A stretch of 64,000 nucleotides of DNA, from positions 2,046,001 to 2,110,000 of the forward strand of contig NZ_CP121684.1 of the NCBI RefSeq assembly GCF_029760935.1, in the 5' to 3' direction. Each line of letters opens with the position of its first letter. Position 1 is the first letter of the stretch. The notes beneath the pieces were generated by a model. It was not told the DNA's origin, made no database searches, and saw only the letters and a program-made list of their open reading frames with translations. Source of the stretch: Lysinibacter sp. HNR. Its GTDB lineage: Bacteria; Actinomycetota; Actinomycetes; Actinomycetales; Microbacteriaceae. Of this stretch, positions 41,749 to 54,007 are shown one piece after another. The translations under genes were made by a program, and so were the position numbers.

Positions 41749-43209
41749 TCATGGTCGATACGCCGATACGGATCGTAATAGCGGACGAGTTGACAAGAGC
41801 CCACACCCCACCAGGACAGCTCCCAGGGCAAGAGCCCCACCAACCGTCATCAGGTTTGTGGGCGCAATGATAATCGAGATTCCCACCAGGGGAAAGACCA
41901 GGATACCGCCCACCGTTACAGAGACAAACATCACCCAGCGAAGCGGCGCAAGGACAGCCGTACGGCGAGCCCGATCCACCCGCTGTGGGGAGAGGCCCAA
42001 CACGCTGAGGCTCTGATACAGGTCGGAGCGATCATATACGGACGCCGCCTGGCTCACTCCCACCGAACAGGTCACCATAATAAAAGATATCGCTATCGTC
42101 AGGTAGATTCCGGTGGCAATATCCCCCACCATGATGCGGGCTTCATCGTCCAGGTCATTACCCGTCCCCTGCATAAGGGCGAGCCCACTGCCCGCAATAA
42201 TCGCCACAAAACTGGTAACGGCAATACCTCCAACCTGCCGCCACACCGCTTTAGGAGACTCCAGGATAAAGCGCATCGCCATCAAGCGCTCCGCTGTCCT
42301 GGCCTTTTTGACCTGACGCCGCGCTATCGCAGCGATAACAAGTGGCCCCAGAAGATTAAGCAGCAGAATTGCTCCGACAAATAAACCGAGAAGCATCAGG
42401 AGGAACACGGCAACCGAACCGGCACCACCCACCGCTTGTGACACACCAAAAAGCACCACAATACTGATGGCGGCGACGAGGAAGAGCCACCTCTTGAGCG
42501 GAGGGGCGTCCGTTCTCATGCGAACGCCAAGGGGTGAGAGAACAACACCCCGGATACCCATCACAGCGCTCAACACGGCGATGAGCGTCATAACCACAAC
42601 CACAACCATCACGCTCACGGGAGGCAACATCAGTGAAGCTGAGCCAATCGCTTGACCACCAAAATGGATAAGCCCTACCAGAGGAGCGCCCAAAAGATAG
42701 AAAACAATCCCCAGAAGAGAACCGGTAAAAGCAATAGCGGCCGATTCCAGCACGGTCATGGTTGACACCGTTGAACTGGTGGCTCCCAGGAGTCGCAGGG
42801 TGGAGAGCCGATCGTCTCTGCGACGCGCGGAAAGTCTAGCCGCCGCCCCGCCCAGGCTCAAAAGGGGAACGATCAAAACTGCCGCCGCAAGAAGAGCGCA
42901 TACAGTATAGACCTCTCCGAGAGATTGCATCCCTGGGGGAGGCGACCACAGAAACATATTGACCCCGCCCAAGACGGTGAGGGCAAGCGCAGTGGCCGCG
43001 GCAAAAGCAACAAGAGGCAAAACAACAACCGCGCGAGACACTGATGCCTGTTGCCCGCCACGGCGCATCAGATACCAGACAAGCGTCAGCGGCAGCCTCA
43101 TCCTCCCTGCGAAACCCGGACGAGATACCGCAGTATGCTCCCCCAGAGCGTATATCGGGTTGGGCTGTCCTGGCGGGCGGCCTCCCGGACGAATATCAAT
43201 GCCGCTCAT
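41749..43209 (-). CDS. ABC transporter permease, FtsX/MacB-like family
   Basis: 486-residue integral membrane protein with about eight to ten hydrophobic segments and two FtsX-type regions (around 55-240 and 325-480), including the cytoplasmic segment RRDDRLSTLRLLGATSSTVSTMTVLESAAIAF. Such permeases act mechanically on lipids, peptides or antibiotics rather than importing nutrients. The partner ATPase ends two bases upstream. Substrate unknown; bacitracin/lantibiotic-type export or lipoprotein handling are possible. Confidence 0.85.
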   Translation of the reverse strand: MSGIDIRPGGRPPGQPNPIYALGEHTAVSRPGFAGRMRLPLTLVWYLMRRGGQQASVSRAVVVLPLVAFAAATALALTVLGGVNMFLWSPPPGMQSLGEVYTVCALLAAAVLIVPLLSLGGAAARLSARRRDDRLSTLRLLGATSSTVSTMTVLESAAIAFTGSLLGIVFYLLGAPLVGLIHFGGQAIGSASLMLPPVSVMVVVVVMTLIAVLSAVMGIRGVVLSPLGVRMRTDAPPLKRWLFLVAAISIVVLFGVSQAVGGAGSVAVFLLMLLGLFVGAILLLNLLGPLVIAAIARRQVKKARTAERLMAMRFILESPKAVWRQVGGIAVTSFVAIIAGSGLALMQGTGNDLDDEARIMVGDIATGIYLTIAISFIMVTCSVGVSQAASVYDRSDLYQSLSVLGLSPQRVDRARRTAVLAPLRWVMFVSVTVGGILVFPLVGISIIIAPTNLMTVGGALALGAVLVGCGLLSTRPLLRSVSAYRP

Positions 43210-43211
43210 GA

Positions 43212-43940
43212 TTAGCTACCTCCGTTCGAGACGCTACTGACAAATTCAGTATTCACCAGGGCTCCATCACGAAGACGCAGGATCCGGTGACAGCGTGCCG
43301 CCACGCCCTCGTCGTGGGTAACAACAATGAGGGCGCCGTCACGGTTCAGGGTCGTGTCTCGTAAAATCGTCATGACGTCCTCGGACGTGGTGGAGTCGAG
43401 AGCTCCAGTGGGCTCATCGGCAAAAACAACGTCCGGCGCGGTCACCTGAGCGCGTGCGATAGCCACCCGCTGCGCCTGTCCGCCGGAAAGCTGGCCGGTG
43501 CGGTTATTCTCCAAACCGGCAAGCCCGAGAGCGGTGAGCCACTCGCCCGCCCTAATCTCGGCATCACGTCGTGAAAAGCCCCCCAGCATCAGGGGCAGGG
43601 CGGTGTTCTCGAGGGCTGTGAGCTCCGGGATCAGCAGGCCCTGCTGAAACACAAAGCCAAACCGCTCAAGCCTCAGTAGTGAACGTTGAGCGTCACTCAT
43701 CTGGCTCAGGATACTTCCGCTGGCTTGCAATGAGCCCCCCACACTCAGCAGGCGTACCTCCCCCGCATCGGGGGTGATGATACCCGCGAGACAGTGCAGC
43801 AGAGTGGTCTTTCCAGAGCCTGAGGGACCCATGATCGCTACGGCTTCACCCCGGTTAACAGTAAGACTCACTCCGCGCAAAGCAGTTGTAGTACCAAATT
43901 TTTTGGTCAGGTTTTGTGCAATAACAACGGGTTTTTCCAT
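43212..43940 (-). CDS. ABC transporter ATP-binding protein (MacB/LolD type)
   Basis: 242-residue ATPase. Walker A GPSGSGKTT is near residue 35-43, the signature [32 protein letters not shown] in the second half, and the His-switch VVTHDEGVAARC. The ADEPTGALDS signature is typical of the MacB/LolD group, which pairs with FtsX-like permeases as here. It is first in a two-gene operon. Confidence 0.93.
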   Translation of the reverse strand: MEKPVVIAQNLTKKFGTTTALRGVSLTVNRGEAVAIMGPSGSGKTTLLHCLAGIITPDAGEVRLLSVGGSLQASGSILSQMSDAQRSLLRLERFGFVFQQGLLIPELTALENTALPLMLGGFSRRDAEIRAGEWLTALGLAGLENNRTGQLSGGQAQRVAIARAQVTAPDVVFADEPTGALDSTTSEDVMTILRDTTLNRDGALIVVTHDEGVAARCHRILRLRDGALVNTEFVSSVSNGGS

Positions 43941-44070
43941 AAGAACAAGTCAACCCGAACCGCACTATTATCACATCAATACAGGGTATTAACTTCTCAC
44001 TCTGCCCTCCTACCCCAGTACCACACCCGAACACTATCGCACACCGTCTTCTCGGGGATAAAATCGGATT

Positions 44071-44472
44071 ATGATCGTACTCGTTACCATCGCCACCACC
44101 CTCGCGGCGGTTTTGCACATCCTAATTTTTTATATGGAGAGCATTGCCTGGCTACGACCCAGCGTGTGGAGACGCTTTGGGCTAGAGTCGCAAGAAGAAG
44201 CACAAACCACGCAAAAACTAGCCTATAACCAGGGCTTCTACAATCTATTTCTCGCGATTGGTGCACTGCTTGGTGCAATTCTCTACGGCAGTGGAGCAAA
44301 TAGCATAGGGCTCACCCTCACATTTTTCTCCCTCGGAAGCATGGTTGCGGCCGCAATCGTTTTAATCACTACGGGAAAGCGGTTTATCCGCTCAGCAGCT
44401 ATACAGGGGGCGCTTCCGCTCCTTGCCCTCATACTCTTGATCATTAACCTGAGCGGAACGGGAGCAAACTAG
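44071..44472 (+). CDS. DUF1304-family membrane protein
   Basis: 133-residue protein with four hydrophobic helices and the DUF1304 features: an N-terminal VLHILIFYMESIAW containing a conserved Glu, then KLAYNQGFYNLFLAIGALLG. Its function is unknown across bacteria. TAAAAT lies exactly six bases before the ATG (leaderless spacing). The next gene begins one base after its stop, so they are co-transcribed. Confidence 0.9.
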   Translation: MIVLVTIATTLAAVLHILIFYMESIAWLRPSVWRRFGLESQEEAQTTQKLAYNQGFYNLFLAIGALLGAILYGSGANSIGLTLTFFSLGSMVAAAIVLITTGKRFIRSAAIQGALPLLALILLIINLSGTGAN

Positions 44473-44473
44473 C

Positions 44474-45364
44474 ATGCAAGATCACACGGAAAAAGACCAC
44501 GGTAACGTGATCGCTCACGACCAGGACAACGCTTTAGGCGCTCAGCTACGAGATATAGCGCAGGCAATTGCGATGGAGGCGGGAGGTCTCATTACCCGGC
44601 TGCGGAGTGCGGGTGTCACTGTGGCGGCGAGTAAATCATCCGAGGTTGATATTGTGACCGAGGCGGATCGCGCGGCAGAAGAACTCATCGTCAAGCGACT
44701 TCAAGAGGTACGCCCTCACGACTCTATTCTGGGCGAGGAGGGCGGCAAAACGGTTACGGGAACGTCCGAAATCACCTGGGTGGTGGACCCAATCGATGGA
44801 ACGGTGAACTACCTCTACAATATATCCGCATTTGCGGTAAGCATTGCCGCCACCGTCGAGGATAACAACGGCCCGGATGGGAGAACGTCCATTGCTGGCT
44901 GCGTATTCGACCCTGTTGCAGGCGAGAGCTTCAGTGCGGTTAGGGGTGGAGGCGCCCACCTGCTCACGGTAACAAAGCAGCGGGTACAGGCCACGGACCG
45001 GGCGGAACAGATGCTCAGAGTAAACTCTCCACGATCCCTCAGCCTCTCACTCGTTGGAACGGGTTTTGGCTACACCCCAGAAAAGAGAAGATCACAGGCA
45101 GAAACTCTCCTCACCCTCCTTCCGTGGGTGAGGGACATCCGTCGCGCGGGCTCCGCGGCACTTGACCTCTGCTCGGTTGCGGCAGGCCGCCTGGACGCCT
45201 ACTACGAGAGCGGATTGCAGCCCTGGGACTACGCTGCGGGACTCCTCATCGCGCAGGAGTCCGGGGCTACCGTCTGGGGCCGTGATAAAAGCTCTCCCGG
45301 GACAGACCTGCTTATAGCGTCGGCCCCGAGCATCATCGAGCCGCTACACGCGATCGTGTCTTAA
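44474..45364 (+). CDS. Inositol-monophosphatase family protein
   Basis: 296-residue Mg-dependent phosphatase related to IMPase/SuhB. Metal ligands are visible in ILGEEGG, WVVDPIDGTVNYLY and, near the C-terminus, GLQPWDYAAGLLIAQESGA. The segment FGYTPEKRRSQAETL is frequent in actinobacterial inositol-1-phosphatases. It likely releases myo-inositol for phosphatidylinositol or mycothiol synthesis, though this is inferred. Its last 21 bases overlap the end of the convergent oxidoreductase. Confidence 0.88.
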   Translation: MQDHTEKDHGNVIAHDQDNALGAQLRDIAQAIAMEAGGLITRLRSAGVTVAASKSSEVDIVTEADRAAEELIVKRLQEVRPHDSILGEEGGKTVTGTSEITWVVDPIDGTVNYLYNISAFAVSIAATVEDNNGPDGRTSIAGCVFDPVAGESFSAVRGGGAHLLTVTKQRVQATDRAEQMLRVNSPRSLSLSLVGTGFGYTPEKRRSQAETLLTLLPWVRDIRRAGSAALDLCSVAAGRLDAYYESGLQPWDYAAGLLIAQESGATVWGRDKSSPGTDLLIASAPSIIEPLHAIVS

Positions 45365-46393
45365 CTTCTGTTCGACAAGCAACTCTAGGGTGCGTTCTCG
45401 CGCGGGTGACCGATCGGGCGGATCCGCCTGCAGCGACCCCGCGCTTGGAGAGATCATCACTTCGTCGAGCCCGTGCTCGGCGCTGAGAGAGGCAATCCGC
45501 TGCCAAGCAGCAACAGGTTCGTCAACGACCCACGAGGTGAGCAGCTTATCAATGAGCACACGTTCCTCGTCTGCCAATTGTGCTTCACTAATGTCGTCAG
45601 CCCGGGGAACGGCCTCAAGCTTACGTCCCAGCCGCAGCCGCGCAAACTGAAGCAATTGGGGCAGGGCACTGTGGCGCGCCTGCTCGGCTGTCTCGGCGAC
45701 GGCCGCATTAACCACCAAAAATGACGCGGGCTTGTCGGAGTAGATCGATGCTCTAAAGGTTGAGCGATAAAGATCAAGGGCTCGGGCAAGTCCCGCACCC
45801 GCAAAGTGGTGCGCAAAGACATACGGCAGCCCCATCTCCCCCGCAAGCCGGGCTGAGTAGTCTGAAGACCCCAGCAGCCACACCGCGGGGATATTCGTAG
45901 CCGCAGGGGTGCCGTGTAGAGCGTAATCGGGGCCGCTCGGCAACCGCACCCGGGTTCCCTGGGGGCTCATGATTGACACGGTATCCATAATCTGTTGGGG
46001 GAACCGGTCAACACTTGTTGTTGTTCCCGATTGCCCCAACAGAGCGGTGATCACAGGGTCGCTTCCCGGAGCGCGACCGATACCCAGGTCGATGCGCCCG
46101 GGATGTGCTGCTTCAAGCAGTGCAAACTGCTCAGCAATGATCAATGACGAGTGATTGGGCAACATCACACCGCCACTGCCCACCCGAATACGGGACGTGT
46201 GGGCAGCGGCCATGGCGATAAGAACGGGCGGATTTGTTGACGCAACCGAGGGCATATTGTGATGCTCGGCAAGCCAAAACCGTTCAAAGCCGAGAGAGTC
46301 CGCCGTTTTTGCCAGCGAGACCATTGCGGCAAGAGCCTGTGTTGTACTCTGTCCCGTGCGGACGGGAACCAGGTCAAGCACAGAGAGTTTCAT
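45344..46393 (-). CDS. LLM-class flavin-dependent oxidoreductase
   Basis: Bacterial luciferase-like monooxygenase of 349 residues. It begins KLSVLDLVPVRTGQSTTQAL, followed by RFWLAEHHNMPSVASTNPPVLIAMAAAHTSRIRVGSGGVMLPNHSSLIIAEQFALLEAAHPGRIDLGIGRAPGSDP, the core of the MsnO8-type subgroup. It uses reduced flavin and oxygen on an unknown organic substrate. TAAGAT lies five bases upstream of the ATG, so initiation may be leaderless. No flavin reductase is adjacent. Confidence 0.88.
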   Translation of the reverse strand: MKLSVLDLVPVRTGQSTTQALAAMVSLAKTADSLGFERFWLAEHHNMPSVASTNPPVLIAMAAAHTSRIRVGSGGVMLPNHSSLIIAEQFALLEAAHPGRIDLGIGRAPGSDPVITALLGQSGTTTSVDRFPQQIMDTVSIMSPQGTRVRLPSGPDYALHGTPAATNIPAVWLLGSSDYSARLAGEMGLPYVFAHHFAGAGLARALDLYRSTFRASIYSDKPASFLVVNAAVAETAEQARHSALPQLLQFARLRLGRKLEAVPRADDISEAQLADEERVLIDKLLTSWVVDEPVAAWQRIASLSAEHGLDEVMISPSAGSLQADPPDRSPARERTLELLVEQKLRHDRV

Positions 46394-46417
46394 GAGTGAT
46401 CTTACCCCGCAAACGAC

Positions 46418-46792
46418 CTAGCTGACGCCCAGAAGATCGATAACAAAGATCAGGGTTTTGCCACTGAGCGGATGCCCGGAACCGGCCTGACCGTAGGCCT
46501 GCGCGGGAGGCACAACCAGCTTACGACGTCCTCCCACCTTCATTCCGGGGATTCCCTCCTGCCATCCCCTGATCAAGCTGCCCAACGGAAAGTTAATGGA
46601 CTCGTCGCGGCTCCAGGAAGAGTCAAACTCTTCACCGGTGTCGAACTCGACCCCCACGTAGTGTACGTTTACCGTTGACCCGGCAGCGGCCTCGGGACCC
46701 TCTCCCACGATGAGATCGGTGATCTCTAGGGATTCGGGGGCGCTACCCTCGGGAAAATCAATTTCGGGCTTCTCACGTGCTATATCAGTCAT
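46418..46792 (-). CDS. FKBP-type peptidyl-prolyl cis-trans isomerase
   Basis: 124-residue cytoplasmic FKBP. Core motifs are VNVHYVGVEFDTGEEFDSSW, LGSLIRGWQEGIPGMKVGGRRKLVVPPAQAYG and GKTLIFVIDLLGV, making the complete FKBP fold with the active-site aromatic and Asp residues. I start at ATG 46792 (TDIAREKPEIDFPEG), as in typical actinobacterial homologues. It catalyses proline isomerisation in folding. Confidence 0.93.
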   Translation of the reverse strand: MTDIAREKPEIDFPEGSAPESLEITDLIVGEGPEAAAGSTVNVHYVGVEFDTGEEFDSSWSRDESINFPLGSLIRGWQEGIPGMKVGGRRKLVVPPAQAYGQAGSGHPLSGKTLIFVIDLLGVS

Positions 46793-46893
46793 ACCTACAA
46801 TCATGCCATGCCCGCACGGCACTAGGTTGAGCCTCTCCCCTCTGCAAGTCTTTGATTGACCGTGGTGTATACGTACGCAGGGGAAGGCGCAAC

Positions 46894-49372
<2,479 letters not shown>

Positions 49373-49473
49373 ACCGCGACGACTCACGTCGCAAACAGCG
49401 TCTAAACATCGGGACGCACCACCACGAGGATCAAGACGCGCGCCACACCACCGGGCGACGCGCGCCACCCGAG

Positions 49474-50919
49474 CTATTGATTAGCGCGAATAATACTGAT
49501 CGATGACGTAGCGGGAGTGACACCAGAAAGACGATCAGGTTCAAAGAGGTGGTCAACCTCCTCACGAGTGAGCAACCCGCTCTCCACCACCAGATCCGCA
49601 ACGTTGGCATTTGCGGCGAGCGCTGTGTGCGCCAAAGAGGCCGCCTCCTGGTACCCGATGTAGGGAGTCAGGGCTGTAATAACAACCACGGAACGCGCAA
49701 CCATATCGGCCAGGCGATCTTCGTTAGCGGTTATTCCGTCTACACAGTTGACACGCAGAGTCGCAATAGCCCGCTCCAGCCAGGTGATGCTCTGAAAAAG
49801 CGAGTGCGCGATAACGGGTTCAAACGCGTTGAGTTGCAATTGGCCGGCCTCAACCGCCATCGTTACGGTCATGTCCGCCCCGACAACAGAGTATGCAACC
49901 TGGCTCACGGCCTCGGGAATAACGGGGTTCACCTTTCCGGGCATAATGCTCGAACCGGCTTGACGCGGAGGGAGATTTATCTCACCCAAACCGGCCTGCG
50001 GCCCCGAGGAGAGCAGGCGCAGATCGTTGCAGATCTTGCTGAGCTTCACCGCACTCCGCTTAAGCGCCCCGGAGAAGGTGACAAACGCCCCCGTATCGCT
50101 GGTGGACTCCACCAGGTCACTCGCCGTCACCAGGTTGAGTCCCGTTATCTCGCGCAAATGACGCACCACGGTTTCCTTATATCCCTTGGGGGCAGTGATA
50201 CCGGTACCGATCGCGGTTGCCCCCATATTAATCTCACGCAGAAGAGCCTTAGCATCTTCGAGACGCTCGATATCTTCGGCTATGGTCGTTGCAAAACCGT
50301 GGAACTCCTGACCGAGCGTCATGGGAACCGCATCCTGCATCTGGGTGCGCCCGATTTTGAGCACCTGCGAAAATTCGGATGATTTATTCAAGAAGGAAAC
50401 GCGCAAAAGATCGATCTCATTGAGGAGGTTGCGCAGTGAGAACGCCAGGGCAATTTTGATGGCGGTGGGATAGGTGTCGTTAGTGCTCTGGCTACGGTTG
50501 GTGTGATCAATCGGATTGATAAATGCGTAGTCACCGCGCGGACGGCCCGCAATTTCGAGAGCACGGTTGGTAATAACCTCGTTGACGTTCATGTTACTGG
50601 AGGTTCCAGCGCCGCCCTGGATAACCCCCACCACAAACTGATCAAGGAGCATACCGTTTTTGACATCTTCGCACGCGCGGTCGATGTAGTCCGCTTTTTC
50701 CTGACTCAGGACACCGATTTCGGCGTTGGCACGCGCCGCCGCTTGCTTAACACACGCGTAGGCCCGGATGAACTCGGGATACACGGAGATCGGACGCTTT
50801 GCGATAGGAAAGTTTTCGTGGGCCCTAGCCGTGTGGATGCCCCAATAAGCATCTGCGGGTATCTCTAACGTTCCCAGGGAGTCTTTTTCAACACGGATGG
50901 GGGACGAGGTATTGTTCAT
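49474..50919 (-). CDS. aspA: Aspartate ammonia-lyase (aspartase)
   Basis: Reversibly deaminates L-aspartate to fumarate. 481 residues of the fumarase/aspartase superfamily. The signature and catalytic SS loop GSSIMPGKVNPVIPE lies at about 322-336, and VIQGGAGTSSNMNVNEVI and GRTQMQDAVPMTLGQE are also diagnostic. The segment following the loop (MAVEAGQLQLNAFEPVIAHSLFQSI) fits aspartase rather than class II fumarase. The lone catabolic enzyme has no adjacent aspartate transporter or asparaginase. Confidence 0.9.
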   Translation of the reverse strand: MNNTSSPIRVEKDSLGTLEIPADAYWGIHTARAHENFPIAKRPISVYPEFIRAYACVKQAAARANAEIGVLSQEKADYIDRACEDVKNGMLLDQFVVGVIQGGAGTSSNMNVNEVITNRALEIAGRPRGDYAFINPIDHTNRSQSTNDTYPTAIKIALAFSLRNLLNEIDLLRVSFLNKSSEFSQVLKIGRTQMQDAVPMTLGQEFHGFATTIAEDIERLEDAKALLREINMGATAIGTGITAPKGYKETVVRHLREITGLNLVTASDLVESTSDTGAFVTFSGALKRSAVKLSKICNDLRLLSSGPQAGLGEINLPPRQAGSSIMPGKVNPVIPEAVSQVAYSVVGADMTVTMAVEAGQLQLNAFEPVIAHSLFQSITWLERAIATLRVNCVDGITANEDRLADMVARSVVVITALTPYIGYQEAASLAHTALAANANVADLVVESGLLTREEVDHLFEPDRLSGVTPATSSISIIRANQ

Positions 50920-51195
50920 GACTGTTTAGACGCTCCAGATTGTCTCGGCGTTGAGTGTTCGTATCGAGGTTTTCCTCACCAATCAAGCCTACTCGTCAGA
51001 TGACGGTTTCAGTAGCCAGAAAACCGTAAAAGAACGCATTTCTTATGATTCGATTAAAGAAACTGAGATTTTTGGAGGCCTACTAAAAATCGTGATCCTA
51101 GGAAAAACCGGTTGGGAAGGGAGTCAAAGTCCATCCCCAACCAGCGTGACTCATGCGATATAACGGGTTCCCGCCGGATTACCGCGCATCACCAA

Positions 51196-53181
51196 CTACG
51201 GTGTGCAGTAGGTTATTGTTTTTGCACCGGGAAGAGCCGCGCTAATACACCCTGCGTCCACGCCGCCACTGAGGGAATCACCAAAGTTAGCGGTTAGGGT
51301 CAGAACACCATCACCAAAAACAGTTTGCTGCACCCGCTTCGTATCGTCCAAAAATTCAAACGAGGTAAGCGGTTCAAGACCCGCCACGTCCTGAATCTCC
51401 ATAAAGAACTTCTGAATACGAGCAATTTCTTCCCCGTGCGCTTCAAGCTCCCGGGTATCGAGAGCCAGATTGATTGGTTCGTTATACAGAAGACTCAGCA
51501 GTGTGCGCTTACCGCTCAGCTGAGGAAGCTTGTACAAACCCAGCTCCCAGCGGTCAGTTGAAATAACAGAGTCGTGCAATACCGTTTGATAAAGGGGAAC
51601 CCTGTACTCGGGCGCAAACATCTTGGTTGCTAGGTCGTCGGGTAGATCAGCCTCTTTGAAAAATATTCCTGGTCTCCCCAGGGGATAGTAACCACCCCAC
51701 ACGGCGGTGTTTTTTTGAAAGCTGAAGAAAGAACCCGGCACCGGTGTAGAACTACCGTGAGAGTAGCTAATGGCGCTGTTAGCCCAGTCTGCAGCGGCTT
51801 CGGATCCCGTTACCAAGGGGCTGTTCTGAGAAAACTCTCCCAGGGCAAGGGCCTTCATTCGCTCAAGACGAATTTTTCGGTCCTCCGCCTCCGTAGCCGG
51901 GCGAAGTGGATTGTAGTCGCGAAAAAGCTGTCCCACCGCGTCCACGTCAAGGAAATAGCTCTGGACACCGTTCTCTGTAAAGCTCTTTACTCGCTCGGTC
52001 AGAACGTTGGAATCTTTCTGCGCCTGTCGCAGTGCAGCGCTGCTCAGGTAACATCCGCGTCCTCCAAAACCCGTCACCGGTGTTCCGTCCTTATTCATCA
52101 CACACCCGTCCGGCCACAGCGGAGAGGGCCACAGGGCCGCGGGAGTGTCAGACTTCTCGGGGTCTTGCGCGTTAGCCCAGGTATCGTAGGGGGCAACCAG
52201 AAACCCGGAGTCCTGTGCCAGGCTAACCGTGTAGGGAGATGGCGGGCTTCCATCGGCATCGTATCCAATCCACATGCGGTTAATGCCCAACGCATTGAGC
52301 TTATGCACAAGTTCAGGATCGCGCCCGTCACCCCAGACGTAAGCGTGCGGGGCTCCGATGAGCGACTCAACATTGGGGTTTTGCTCTATTTTTTCCCGGA
52401 GAGTGACGATGCCCGAGGTCTTGTGAAGATAGTCACGGTAGTCGAGAGCTGCGTCAACCGCTCCACCGGTTGTGGGGGTAAAGATAACTTCGTACGTGGA
52501 AGTTTGACGATCAGCGCTGAACTCGTGCGCGGCCTGCGCATAGATCCTCTCGTCTTTTTTCTTAAACTCAAGGGTGGTACCTATATCGGTTGGCACAATA
52601 ACGTTCAAACCTTGAGTATCATAGGTGGTCCCCCAAAAGGGCATAGATAGATCACCCGCCAATTGCGCCGGCTCATCAAACAGGTCTTCTCCCGCTGCAA
52701 GCCAGAATGGATCGGCAACAGGAATAGTTTGTCCGCTACCTCGTGTGAACTCAATGGAGGTGGTATGGGAATCCTGTCCGGTAGCGGGCCACTCCAAAGA
52801 GACATCTCGGTCGGACTCCAGGATGATGTGTAGTCTACCCTCCACCTGGCTGGCAGAGGCACTCAGCCCGATGCCTGAGTAGTCCCACAGGGCGGTATCG
52901 TCGGTGTTGACAAAACCGTCAACCTTACCGTCGAGGATGGCGGGCTCTGCCCACCGCACCCTCTCGCCGTTATCCTTCTCGAAGTCAATCTGAAGCGAGG
53001 TCAGGTCAATCTCGGCGTTCGCGTTACCTAACGGAACGATCAATTTTGTACCCTCATTCGTCACGGGGGCAGCGCTCGCACTGTAGAGCGGTACAAAATA
53101 GCCCGTTGTGAGCATCACAACGGTTCCCAGGGCTGTGGCAACAGCCCAGAGTCGCCCGGTAGTTTTTCTCATTCGAAGCAT
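51196..53181 (-). CDS. Large secreted glycoside-hydrolase-like protein
   Basis: 661-residue exported protein. It has an N-terminal signal (hydrophobic LWAVATALGTVVMLTTGYFV, then ASA, probable cleavage near residue 38), a beta-rich domain to about residue 270, and a probable TIM barrel with ALGINRMWIGYDADGSPPSPY, ENGVQSYFLDVDAVGQLFRDYNP and PLVTGSEAAADW. The last two segments are where nucleophile and acid/base residues would be in glycosidases of the GH101/DUF5696 type. A host-glycan or polysaccharide target is inferred only. AGAAGG precedes the ATG. No carbohydrate transporter is adjacent. Confidence 0.7.
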   Translation of the reverse strand: MLRMRKTTGRLWAVATALGTVVMLTTGYFVPLYSASAAPVTNEGTKLIVPLGNANAEIDLTSLQIDFEKDNGERVRWAEPAILDGKVDGFVNTDDTALWDYSGIGLSASASQVEGRLHIILESDRDVSLEWPATGQDSHTTSIEFTRGSGQTIPVADPFWLAAGEDLFDEPAQLAGDLSMPFWGTTYDTQGLNVIVPTDIGTTLEFKKKDERIYAQAAHEFSADRQTSTYEVIFTPTTGGAVDAALDYRDYLHKTSGIVTLREKIEQNPNVESLIGAPHAYVWGDGRDPELVHKLNALGINRMWIGYDADGSPPSPYTVSLAQDSGFLVAPYDTWANAQDPEKSDTPAALWPSPLWPDGCVMNKDGTPVTGFGGRGCYLSSAALRQAQKDSNVLTERVKSFTENGVQSYFLDVDAVGQLFRDYNPLRPATEAEDRKIRLERMKALALGEFSQNSPLVTGSEAAADWANSAISYSHGSSTPVPGSFFSFQKNTAVWGGYYPLGRPGIFFKEADLPDDLATKMFAPEYRVPLYQTVLHDSVISTDRWELGLYKLPQLSGKRTLLSLLYNEPINLALDTRELEAHGEEIARIQKFFMEIQDVAGLEPLTSFEFLDDTKRVQQTVFGDGVLTLTANFGDSLSGGVDAGCISAALPGAKTITYCTP

Positions 53182-53216
53182 CTTCTTCCCTTCTTTTTAG
53201 AAACATTAGGGGGAAG

Positions 53217-53236
53217 ATAAAGTTATAAAACTTTAT
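53217..53236. promoter_or_regulatory. Palindrome upstream of the secreted glycosidase-like gene
   Basis: Perfect inverted repeat ATAAAGTT-ATAA-AACTTTAT about 36 bases upstream of the leftward start, an AT-rich island at promoter position. Its size and symmetry fit an operator for a dimeric repressor; the regulator is not identifiable. Confidence 0.45.
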
Positions 53237-53396
53237 GAGCCGGAGTCCTACTAGCGCTAACCTCGGCCGTAAAGAAAATAGTACTTAAGGGTCGGAAAGC
53301 CTCCCTGCAAAAGCCCTGCGCAAAAACCGCAAGTTCGCCTGAAGGGCAAGACCTTCCACAGAGAGTTCCGCGCTCACCCGCACCTCCTATACTGAA

Positions 53397-53984
53397 ATGG
53401 TGCACCCATACAGCCTGTCAGAACCCCTCGTCACCCCTCGACTATCTCTCAGGCTAATGACTCTCGATGACACCGAAGCCATACTCACGTACCAGGCAGA
53501 CGAAGAGGTTACCCGCTATCTTCCTTATCCTCCGCGGGATCGTGATACCGTCATCAAAAAAATTCAAGAACACTCGATCAGGGACTCACTCGCACAGGAC
53601 GGAGACTACATGATGCTCCTCGCGGAGCGTCGCAGCGACGGTGCCACGATAGGGGAGATGTATTTCAAGCTTGATAGCGTAGAGCACTCACGCGCCGAAA
53701 TAGGCTGGGTATTGCATCCACAGTTTCACGGTCATGGCTACGCCTCCGAGGCCGCTCAAGCCCTACTGGATGTGGCGTTTTACACCATGAAACTACACAG
53801 GGTTTTTGCTCTTCTCGATCCCCGCAACGACGCTTCCGTGTCGCTGTGCCTTCGGCTGGGAATGCAGAAGGAGGCCCACCTGCGTCACGACGAATTCTTT
53901 AAAGGTGAGTGGGCAGATACGGGTATTTACGGAATACTCAGCGACGAGTGGGAGGAACGCGCGGGGCGGGTGACAAAAGACTAG
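53397..53984 (+). CDS. GNAT-family N-acetyltransferase (RimJ/RimL type)
   Basis: 195-residue acetyltransferase. The RimJ/L-like start PLVTPRLSLRLMTLDDTEAILTY is followed by the acetyl-CoA binding region EIGWVLHPQFHGHGYASEAAQALLDVAFYTMKLHRVFALLDPRNDASVSLCLRLGMQKEAHLR. Substrates may be N-terminal amines, aminoglycosides or metabolites. TATACT lies six bases upstream of a GTG at 53400, the second codon, so initiation could occur there on a leaderless message. Divergent from the secreted glycosidase. Confidence 0.87.
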   Translation: MVHPYSLSEPLVTPRLSLRLMTLDDTEAILTYQADEEVTRYLPYPPRDRDTVIKKIQEHSIRDSLAQDGDYMMLLAERRSDGATIGEMYFKLDSVEHSRAEIGWVLHPQFHGHGYASEAAQALLDVAFYTMKLHRVFALLDPRNDASVSLCLRLGMQKEAHLRHDEFFKGEWADTGIYGILSDEWEERAGRVTKD

Positions 53985-54007
53985 ATCACACGCCATAGAC
54001 TGTGGCT

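Noticed and set aside
49376-49392. Small hairpin GCGACG-ACTCA-CGTCGC and a nearby 12-bp direct repeat between the FAH gene and aspA
   Set aside because: Six-base stem without T-run, and GC-rich repeats of this size are expected by chance.
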